A DNA stretch of 64,000 bases from Cryptomeria japonica (taxonomy: Eukaryota; Streptophyta; Pinopsida; Cupressales; Cupressaceae), in assembly GCF_030272615.1 (NCBI RefSeq), contig NC_081415.1:374371392-374435391 (forward strand). The letters are read 5' to 3'. Below are positions 56,271 through 64,000 of this stretch, in pieces. The notes under the pieces were generated by a model. It searched no databases and was not told where the DNA came from. It saw only the letters and a program-made list of their open reading frames with translations. The stretch's first letter is position 1; each line of letters begins with the position of its first letter. The position numbers and the translations under genes are program-made.

Positions 56271-57789
56271 TGTTGGCCTTATAACAGACAAGGAGAGATT
56301 GTTGGCATTTCAATAAGGATATTGAGAAGGTTGTTGATGATTATGGATATAACTGATTAAGCATGTTTACTGCCTTAATATTATTATTTTGTCATTGATG
56401 TCAAGAAATTGATTTTCTAATTCAGTATGATGTTGCCATATCTTGAGAAGTGTGATTTGATGAGTATAAAGATGTTGGTAAAAGACACAAAAAGAATATG
56501 ATGAATAAGGGGAGGAATAAGTAATTCAATGCACAACTATTACCAAGTTAGACAATGATGAGATCATGATGTTTAGATTGTTTTGATATCATACATATGT
56601 TATTGATTGTAAGTTTAATACTATACTATGTTACCGAGCAAGGAACCTAGTCGGTAAACCCTAAGGAACCTAGGTGGTAAACCCTAAGGTTATCGCTATC
56701 GGTTAATGAAGGCGGTATGTCTACTGAGTGAAGTTTAGTATTTACTGAGTTGCAACCGAGTAATAACAGAATGCATTGAATGAATAAAAACATTATTTAA
56801 TGAAGGAAGCTAATGAGCTGGCTATGATTAAATTATTGGTATGTCGTGAATGAAGTTTGTTAAAGAATCTATAGCAAAGGAAAATCGGCAAGAAGATCTA
56901 CAGCTCAGATTGAACCGCTATACCCTAGCACAAATTCCAAGAAATGTAAGTAAGTTCCAAGGTGGGGTAAAATGTTTTTCAGATCGAAGGATACATTGAA
57001 CCTGGTCAAAGTTTGAAGATCTGATGGCTGTGATTGATCATGGGAAATGTGATCAAGGAGATTAAGCGGTTGGCGAATTGTTTATAAATAAGGAACTGTT
57101 GATAAACAATGTATGCAGGCAAGTGTATGCATAGGGATGCTACATAGTGATTACCGAGCACATAAGATGGAAGACCTATTTGAATAACAGAGTATAGAGC
57201 CCAACAGATGGACAAGATAAGTCCTATATTGTATTGAGCAAATAAGAATCTACTTTAGCATTTTAGATGTGAAGTTGCAGATAGGTTTTTATTACTATTA
57301 TTTTGTAAAGTGACAGAAAATCTCTTAACTGAGTGGACTTAACAATCTTATTTGTAAAACCCTCTAGCAAGGTGACATTCTGATTGAGTGTTTGAAATCC
57401 TTTAACAAGGTCACTTCTAACAAGGTGAAGATCCTAATAGATGTGAGGGAAATCCCTTAACCAGGTCACATCTAGCAATGTGTTTGTAATCTTTAATAGG
57501 ATTTGCTTTTAACCAAGCATACTCTAGAAGAGTATATTTCTTAGTGGGTCTGAAATCCCATAGTGGTTTTTCCCTATTTGGGTTTCCACGTTAAATCTGG
57601 TGCTATGAGTGTTATGTTGTTTATATGCTTTTGAGTTTGCATGTTTAGCAGTTTTGGTTATATTATTGAAGTATATGTTACCGAGGTTGAATCTGATGTT
57701 TTTATAGAAGATTAATTTTGTATGATTCACCCCCCCTCTCATCTTATTATCTTGGCATCTGCACTTAACATTAAGTATCAGAACTATAA
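56271..57789 (+). repeat. 5' LTR of element H (1519 bp)
   Basis: It starts TGTTGGCCTTATAACAGA. After 29 bp it has a second start-like block, GGAGAGATTGTTGGCATT. It ends CAGAACTATAA, where the 3' copy has ...CTATCA. It carries a 20-odd bp tandem duplication near 56640-56690 (GGAACCTAG.CGGTAAACCCT twice) that is single in the 3' LTR. It also has the GGTTTTTCCCTATTTGGG block near 57564 and the C-tract near 57728. Confidence 0.92.
57083..57090 (+). promoter_or_regulatory. Candidate TATA box in the 5' LTR of H
   Basis: TATAAATA within TTTATAAATAAGGAAC, repeated at 63209-63216 in the 3' LTR. It is about 700 bp before the LTR end, a plausible promoter position for a long LTR. Assignment is by sequence only. 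Confidence 0.5.
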
Positions 57790-57791
57790 AT

Positions 57792-57804
57792 TGGTATCAG
57801 AGCC
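57792..57804 (+). promoter_or_regulatory. Primer binding site of element H (initiator Met tRNA)
   Basis: TGGTATCAGAGCC lies two bases after the 5' LTR, a perfect plant Copia primer site. Confidence 0.93.
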
Positions 57805-57854
57805 TTGGACTCCGGAAGAAAAAATTTAAAGGTACTTGAGGAAAAGATCCAAAT

Positions 57855-58690
57855 ATGTATAAGACGGATGCACCGAAGCTAAACAAGTCAAGTTTCTCTA
57901 CATGGCAGAAAAGGATGAAGATGCTCCTATTAGGAGTTGGAGAATATGTTGTATATTATTTGGAGAATAATTTCACCGCACCGAGCACCTATCCATTGAC
58001 AATGGAAGAGATAAAGGAAAAGCAAGAACATATTCAAGAAATGATTGAAATAGCATCTGCATTGACTGATTCAGAGTTTAATGATCTAGAAGGCTGCAAT
58101 GATGCAAAGGCAATGTGGGACAAGCTCATATCTGTGTATGGTGGAGATGAACATGTTCAAATAGCAAAAGTGGATAGTCTAAGAGGACAACTTGAATCTA
58201 TGAGGATGAATGAAGGTGAGAACATAACCCAGTACAGTACAAGACTAAAGGAGATTGTCAATCAAATCAAAGGAGCAGGTGGAACTATTGAAGAAAAGGA
58301 TATAACAAGTAAGTTGTTAAGAACCCTTCTACCGGCTTATGCAATCCGAGTCTCTGCAATCAATGAATTGAGGTCTGTACCCAATATGCTAGTTTCTTTA
58401 GATGCTACTATTGGTAAGCTACATGCATTTGAGTTAAGTAACTTTGATAACAGTGGGTCATTAGTAAATAAAGTTGAATCTGCATTTAGTTCTTTTCATA
58501 TTGGTGAATCTGATGACTACAATAATAGAATGAGTAAGTACACTAAAGGGGATCACAGTGGAGCAAGTGAAATATTTCGCAAGAACATGAAGTACACAAA
58601 CTGTATGAGGAAATCAGAAAGCAAGAAGAGTTTGAAGCACTTTTAGCCAAAAGGCTAGCGAGAGGCAAAGGTAAGTATAAAGGAAAACTA
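57855..58690 (+). pseudogene. Gag of element H
   Basis: The ATG at 57855 is the first in frame after the primer site. It opens MYKTDAPKLNKSSFSTWQKR, then the UBN2-type gag domain: AMWDKLISVYGGDEHVQIAK, LRGQLESMRMNEGENITQYS and ITSKLLRTLLPAYAIRVSAI. 263 residues are open; then a small frameshift near 58600 moves to the frame with EEFEALLAKRLARGKGKYKG, which leads to the zinc knuckle. The protein would form the particle and bind RNA. Apart from the frameshift this copy is well kept. Confidence 0.88.
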
Positions 58691-59224
58691 CCTTTGAAAT
58701 GTTTCAATTGTGATAAGATAGGACATATGGCTTCTAACTATCCTGACAAAGATTCTACTAAAAAGAGAGATTACCGAGATGATAGACAGAAAGATAATCA
58801 TTACAGAGGACACCGAGACTTCAGAAGAAGAGATAGAAAGTCATGCTTAATAGTCGATGAGGAATCCAATGATGATAAATTAGATGAAACTGATACAGAG
58901 GAAGTAGTTTATGTGGCTATCAAAGATGGATCAGATGAAGAAAGGTATGAAGAAAAATCCCTAATATCTCACATAAATACTTATGATTCTTGGATCATAG
59001 ATAGTGGATGCTCACATCACATGACAGGTGATAAACACAAGTTTGTTATGTTAGAAGACTATGATGGAGGCTATTTAAGATTTGGTAATGATGCACCATG
59101 TCCGGTAAAAGCTAAAGGATCCATAACACTTCTTGACAATGCAAAGTGTAATGATGTTTATTGGGTTGAAGGTTTGAAATATAATTTGTTGAGTGTAGCA
59201 CAGCTAAATAATACAGGATACTGA
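58691..59224 (+). pseudogene. Zinc knuckle and protease of element H
   Basis: LKCFNCDKIGHMASNY is a CCHC knuckle whose last Cys is Tyr, which would impair zinc binding. A charged linker follows, then WIIDSGCSHHMTGDKHKF with the DSG of the aspartic protease (about 58990-59040) and CNDVYWVEGLKYNLLSVAQL. It ends at a TGA (59221-59223). That stop, like others in H, fits a C-to-T change of an Arg codon. Protease residues look intact. Confidence 0.86.
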
Positions 59225-60480
59225 ATAGAATTTTAGAAAGGAATTGTCAAAGTCCATGACAAGAATGGAAAGTTAGCTGCTACCGGGACACAAACAAAAG
59301 GTAACACATTTCACCTTGACTCAACTCAGAATAAATGTTTGTATGCAAAGATAGATGATATGTGGTTATGGCATAAAAGGTTTTGTCATGTAAATTTTGA
59401 TAATCTGATCAAAATAAGTAAGAAGCACTGAGTAAGAGGTCTACCGAGTCTTGAAAAACCTGAGAATGCTATGTGCCGAGGATGCTAGATGGGTAAAATG
59501 ACAAGATCAAGATTTACAAGTAAGTCTTACACTTCTAAGGGAATTTTAGATCTTGTGCACACTGATCTTTGTGGTCCTATGAAAGTTCAAAGTTATTATG
59601 GTGATAAATATTTCATATTATTTGTGGATGATTACTCAAGGATGATGTCAGTTATGTTTTTAAAAGAAAAATCAGAAGCTTTTCAAATGTTTAAATGGTA
59701 CAAGGCAAGAGTTGAAAATGAAACAGGAAGACAACTGAAATGTCTTAGTCAGATAGAGGAGGAGAGTTCACATCTGATGAGTTCAACTTATTCTGCAATG
59801 ATCATGGTATAGAAAGACAAGTCTCTGCACTGAGAACTCCACAACAAAATGGAATTGCTGAGAGAAGAAATAGATCTATTGTGGATTGTGCCAGAACCTT
59901 GATGATTGAAAAGAAAGTGCCACAAACATTTTGGAGAAAAGCAATAAGCACAACAGTTTACACCCTGAACCAAGTACAACTAAAGAAAGGAACTTTGAAG
60001 ACACCATATGAAATATGGTATGACAAGAAACCTAATGTAAGTTATTTAAAAATCTTTGGGAGTAGATGCTATATACACAAAGATGATAGAAATGGCAAGT
60101 TTGATCAGAAAAGTGAAGAAGGAACATTTCTTGGTTATTCTTCTAGAAGTAAAGCATTTAAATGTCTGATCAAATCATCTAACAAAATAGTAGAAAGTGC
60201 AAATGTGAAAATTGATGAATTTGCGGAAAGAAATGATGAAGGGAATTCCAAAGAACCAGAAGATTATGATGAATTTGTCTATGTTCAACCGACAAGTCCT
60301 ACTGAGAAAACTGTAGAAGGAAATGAGGAAAATATTCAGTTACCGAGTGATGAAGAAGATCATACAGAGACTACAGAGCTTGTATTAGCCAAGTATGTCA
60401 GAAGACATCATGCATCAAGTCAGATTGTAGGAGATAAGGATGATATAGTAATGACAAGGAACAAACTGAGATAGAACACA
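59225..60480 (+). pseudogene. GAG-pre-integrase and integrase of element H
   Basis: The pre-integrase module has WLWHKRFCHVNFDNLIKISK (about 59360), with stops at about 59428 and 59487. The core has LVHTDLCGPMKVQSYYGDKY (first Asp), then a 1-bp frameshift near 59745 just before the second-Asp region, and RTPQQNGIAERRNRSI with the catalytic Glu (about 59840). The post-core is open (59881-60474): YEIWYDKKPNVSYLKIFGSR and EEGTFLGYSSRSKAFKC, then an acidic tail. It would insert the cDNA into the genome. Overall length and spacing are normal. Confidence 0.87.
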
Positions 60481-61346
60481 TGTCTGATATCTAAATTTGA
60501 ACCGAGAATAGTGAAAGAGGCATTTAACAGTGAAGATTGGATAAATGCTATGACAAAAGAGATTGATCAATTCAAGGAGAATGACACATGGACATTGGTC
60601 CCAAGACCGAAGGACAAAAATATAATTGGTACAAGCTGAATGAAAAAGGTGAGGTCATTCGAAATAAAGCAAGACTAGTTTGCAAAGGTTATGCTCAAGA
60701 AGAAGGAATTGATTATGGTGAGACTTTTGCACCTATGGCAAGACTTGAAGGAGTAAGAACATTGTTGGCATATGCTGCTTACAATAATTTCAAGGTATAT
60801 CAAATGGATGTCAAATCTACATTTCTGAATGGTATATTAGAAGAAGTTTTTATTGAACAACCTAAAGGATTTGTTGAAGACAAGAATAAAGATCAGGTAT
60901 GTAAATTGAACAAAGCTTTATATGGTTTGAAACAAGCACCTAGAGCATGGTATGAAAGATTGCACTCTTATTTGATCAAGATTGGTTTTATAAGGACAAG
61001 TGAAAACAATAATATGTACATGAAGAATGATGAAAATGGAATACTGATCTCAGCCATATTTGTTGATGATATTATCTTTTGTGGAAATGACTCTTTATGC
61101 AAGAACTTTGGAAATGAAATGAGAAAAGAATTTGAGATGTCATTAATCGGTGAGATAAAGTATTTTATAGGTTTACAAATACTGCAAATGAAAGATGATA
61201 TTTTCATTACTCAATCCAAGTACATAAAAGAAATCTTGAAGAAATTTGGAATGGAGGACTCAAAACCAGTAAGTACTCCTATGACTACCAACTGTAAACT
61301 ATCAAAGAATGATGAATTTGCATCTATTGATGAGACACTTTACTGA
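60481..61346 (+). pseudogene. Reverse transcriptase of element H
   Basis: Pre-[21 protein letters not shown] is followed by a small frame-changing deletion near 60632. The frame then opens: [39 protein letters not shown] (first catalytic Asp), [20 protein letters not shown], and the signature [10 protein letters not shown] (about 61060). [13 protein letters not shown] and [16 protein letters not shown] follow. It ends at a TGA (about 61344) followed directly by YMIGKLQY, so the stop is a point mutation. Motifs and length are typical of Copia RT. Confidence 0.9.
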
Positions 61347-62010
61347 TACATGATTGGAAAGTTGCAATATGTTGTTCATAGCAGGCCAGACATAGCACAT
61401 GTAGTAGGTATAGTTGCAAGATTCTCTGCAGATCCTAAGGAAACACACATGACAACAATCAAGAGAATTTTCAGATACTTGAAAGGCACTGAGGATTATG
61501 GCTTAGTATATCAGAAAGGAAATGACTTTGATTTAAAAGTTTATACTGATGCTGATTGGGCAGGCAACATTGATGACAAGAAAAGAACAAGTGGAGGAGC
61601 TTTCTTTTTAGGAGAAAGACTAGTGAGTTGGCTTAGCAAGAAACAAGGATGTGTTTCACAGTCAATAGTAGAAGCTGAATACGTTGCTGCAGCATTGAAT
61701 TGTACCAACATAGCACGGATCAAACAACTGTTGGAAGGTATAAATGAGAAAGTTACTGAGCCAGTAACTATATTCTGTGACAATACTAGTGCCATTAACA
61801 TTTCAAAGAATCCTATTATGCACTCTAAGACAAAGAACATCTCTATCAAATATCATTATCTTAGAGAAGAAGCTCAAGAGAAGAAAGTGGTGTTGGAGTG
61901 TGTTAGCACAAAGGAATAAATAGCAGATATCTTCACCAAGCCACTGCCAAGGGACACTTTTGAGTATCTCAGAAGTAAGTTAGGGGTCCTACCCCTATCT
62001 TCTACTCACT
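61347..62010 (+). pseudogene. RNase H of element H
   Basis: RPDIAHVVGIVARFSADPKE, GTEDYGLVYQ, then the RNase H core YTDADWAGNIDDKKRTSGGA, EAEYVAAALNC and CDNTSAINISKNPIMHSKTK. An internal TAA at 61917 precedes IADIFTKPLPRDTFEYL and the polyprotein's natural end near 62010. The catalytic acidic residues (D in TDADW, E in EAEY, D in CDNTS) are present. Confidence 0.9.
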
Positions 62011-62419
62011 GACCGAGTTCAGTGAAAGCATCAATTTGATGACTCTACAAAATAACTTTTAGGAGTTGATGCTGATTTACACACTTTAGGATGTTTTCTA
62101 AAGGTGTGCAAGAAACAATACATGGAACAGGAATTGAAGACATAAATGCTCTGACCAAGACTAAGTTGACACATAACAATAGGAAATCACTTCATACAGG
62201 AAGGAATTATGTTTTAGTTCTCTACTTTTTGGCATTGTTGTCAAAGGGGGAGAAGACTGAAGAAAAGGGGAGAAGACTGAAGAAAAGGGGAGAAGACTAA
62301 TGTATGGGGGAGAATTCTGATGATAGGGGGAGAGCATTTTAGCATTTTAGAATCTCATAGCAATCAGAATCAATTAAGTCAAATCAATTGGTTTTTCCAT
62401 CAATGCCAAAGGGGGAGAT
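62011..62419 (+). other. 3' region of element H with multiple PPT-like tracts
   Basis: An internal TTGTTGTCAAAGGGGGAGAA is near 62233-62253. It is followed by a 21-bp tandem repeat of GGGGAGAAGACTGAAGAAAA type (about 62246-62298), two more G-rich tracts (62306 and 62325), and finally the functional tract AAAGGGGGAGAT (62408-62419). Multiplied PPT-like motifs are a known trait of Sireviruses. The short open frame here is not a gene. Confidence 0.75.
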
Positions 62420-63916
62420 TGTTGGCCTTATAATAGACAAGGAGAGATTGTTGGCATTTCAATAAGGATATTGAGAAGGTTGTTGATGATTATGGATATA
62501 ACTGATTAAGGATGTTTACTGTCTTAATATTATTATTTTGTCATTGATGTCAAGAAATTGATTTTCTAATTCAGTATGATGTAGCCATATCTTGAGAAGT
62601 ATGATTTGATGAGTATAAAGATGTTGGTAAAAGACACAGAAAGAATATGATGAATAAGGGGAGGAATAAGTTATTCAATGGGCAACTATTATCGAGTTAG
62701 ACAATGATGAGATCATGATGTTTAGATTATTTTGATATCATAAATATGTTATTGATTGTAAGGTTAATACTATACTATGTTACCTAGCAAGGAACCTAGT
62801 CGGTAAACCCTAAGGTTATCGCTATCAGTTAATGAAGGCGGTATGTCTACCGAGTGAAGTTTAGTATTTATTGAGTTGCAACCGAGTAATAAGAAAATGC
62901 ATTGAATGACTAAAAGAATTATTTAATGAAGGAATCTGATGAGTTGGCTATGATTAAATGATTGGTATGCCGTGAATGAAGTTTGTTAAAGAATCTATGG
63001 CAAAGGAAAATTGGCAGGAAGATCTACAGCTCATATTGAACCGCAATACCCTAGCACAAGTTCCAAGAAATGTATGCAAGTTCCAAGGCAAGGTAAAACA
63101 TTTTTCAGATCGAAGGATACATTGAACCTGGTCAAAGTTTGAAGATCTAATGGCTATGATTGCTCATGGGAAATGTGATCAAGGAAATTAAGTGGTTGGC
63201 AAATTGTTTATAAATAAGGAACTATTGATAAACAATGTATGCAAGCAAGTGTATGCACAGGGATGCTACATAGTGATTACGGAGCACAGTAGCTTGAACA
63301 CCTATTTGAATAACAGAGTATAGAGCCCAACAGATGGACAAGATAAGTCCTATATTGTATTGAGCAAATAAGAATCTGCTTTAGCATTTTAGATGTGAAG
63401 TTGTAGATAAATTTTTATTACTATTATTTTGTAAAGTGACAGAAAATGTCTTAACCGAGTGGACTTAACAGTCTTATTTGTAAAACCCTCTAGCAAGGTG
63501 ACATTCTGATTAAGTGTTTGAAATCCTTTAACAAGGTCACTTCTAACAAGGTGAAGATCCTAACAGATTTGAGGGAAATCCCTTAACCAGGTCACATCTA
63601 GCAATGTGTTTGTAATCTTTAACAAGATTTGCTTTTAACCGAGCATACTCTAGAAGAGTATATTTCTTAGTGGGTCCGAAATCCCATAGTGGTTTTTCCC
63701 TATTTGGGTTTCCATGTTAAATCTGGTGTTATGAGTGTTATGTTGTTTATATGCTTTTGAGTTTGCATGTTTAGCAGTTTTGGTTATATTACTGAAGTAT
63801 ATGTTACCGAGGTTGAATCTGATGTTTTTATAGAAGATTAAGTTTGTATGATTCAGCCCCCCCTCTCATCTTATTAGCTTGACATTTGTACTTAACATTA
63901 AGTATCAGAACTATCA
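62420..63916 (+). repeat. 3' LTR of element H (1497 bp)
   Basis: It is near-identical in layout to 56271-57789, with the same doubled start. It lacks the short internal duplication of the 5' LTR. TATAAATA is at 63209-63216. It ends CAGAACTATCA with the CA terminus intact. Confidence 0.92.
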
Positions 63917-63921
63917 AAAAT

Positions 63922-64000
63922 TACCATTGGTTTATTCATGAGATAGTGTATTTTTGCATGGTCAATACGAATAAAGACATACTAACCAATGATATAATAC
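63922..64000 (-). pseudogene. Element F: RNase H fragment right of element H
   Basis: Minus strand: IDHAKIHYLMNKPMV, the conserved stretch just upstream of the RNase H end found at 56265 on the other side of element H. It shows that H split a single gypsy gene and that F continues beyond the window. Confidence 0.75.

Larger units (their letters stand above)
56271..63916 (+). mobile_element. Element H: nearly complete Copia LTR retrotransposon (Sirevirus-like)
   Basis: LTRs are at 56271-57789 and 62420-63916, the primer site at 57792, then gag, protease, integrase, RT, RNase H and polypurine tract (62408-62419). The TSDs are GAAAT (56266-56270) and AAAAT (63917-63921). It interrupts the RNase H of gypsy F. 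All domains are in order, with only about eight stops and three small frameshifts, making it the youngest-looking large element here. Both LTRs look intact and closely similar by eye. Confidence 0.93.

Noticed and set aside
62091-62300. Small plus-strand open frame at the end of H
   Set aside because: It runs into the GGGGAGAAG tandem repeat and polypurine region; it is non-coding 3' sequence.

Overview
The window is a stretch of land-plant nuclear DNA made almost entirely of old, nested LTR retrotransposons. I found no host gene, rRNA or tRNA. A plant is indicated by initiator-Met-tRNA primer sites (TGGTATCAGAGCC), Sirevirus-like Copia elements with repeated CAAAGGGGGAGA tracts, a Tat-type Ty3/gypsy element with two RNase H domains, and a plant mobile domain (PMD) pseudogene. 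The AT richness, deep decay and nesting would fit a large genome such as a conifer; that last step is inference.

Layout. 1-2934: unassigned DNA with a degenerate repeat array (985-2455). 2935-38485: one minus-strand Ty3/gypsy element, here called G. It has a 5' LTR at 37728-38485, primer site, leader, gag (31742-29505), protease, reverse transcriptase, RNase H, a second plant-type RNase H, integrase (ending near 8214), an opposite-strand PMD pseudogene (4630-6230) and a truncated 3' LTR (2935-3508). Three Copia-type elements interrupt G: A (8797-18789, plus strand, splitting integrase), B (23278-29262, minus strand, splitting the protease region) and C (32688-36232, minus strand, in the leader). 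A is itself interrupted by two solo LTRs, 10469-11636 and 15784-17941. Target-site duplications (TSDs) support all five insertions.

Right of G lies a minus-strand region with an unrecognised decayed long ORF (about 44103 to 38500). Upstream of it is an array of thirteen 34-nt imperfect palindromes (44224-45298). Further upstream is another decayed transposon-type ORF (54400-53870, continuing at 45947-45545), split by Copia element E (45953-53864). Beyond that is the pol of a second gypsy element, F (56270-54880 and 64000-63922), split by Copia element H (56271-63916), the best-preserved copy here.

How the parts relate. H and E encode or encoded the full Copia set (gag, protease, integrase, RT, RNase H). 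A and B share the same primer site, 3' polypurine tract and gag style but have no pol. In its place each carries the same long second ORF of unknown function, so they look like a non-autonomous family using another element's enzymes. The most unusual signals are that shared second ORF, the 34-nt palindrome array, the antisense PMD gene in G, a 32-bp miniature LTR in B, and AT-rich palindromes that differ in number between the two LTRs of G.
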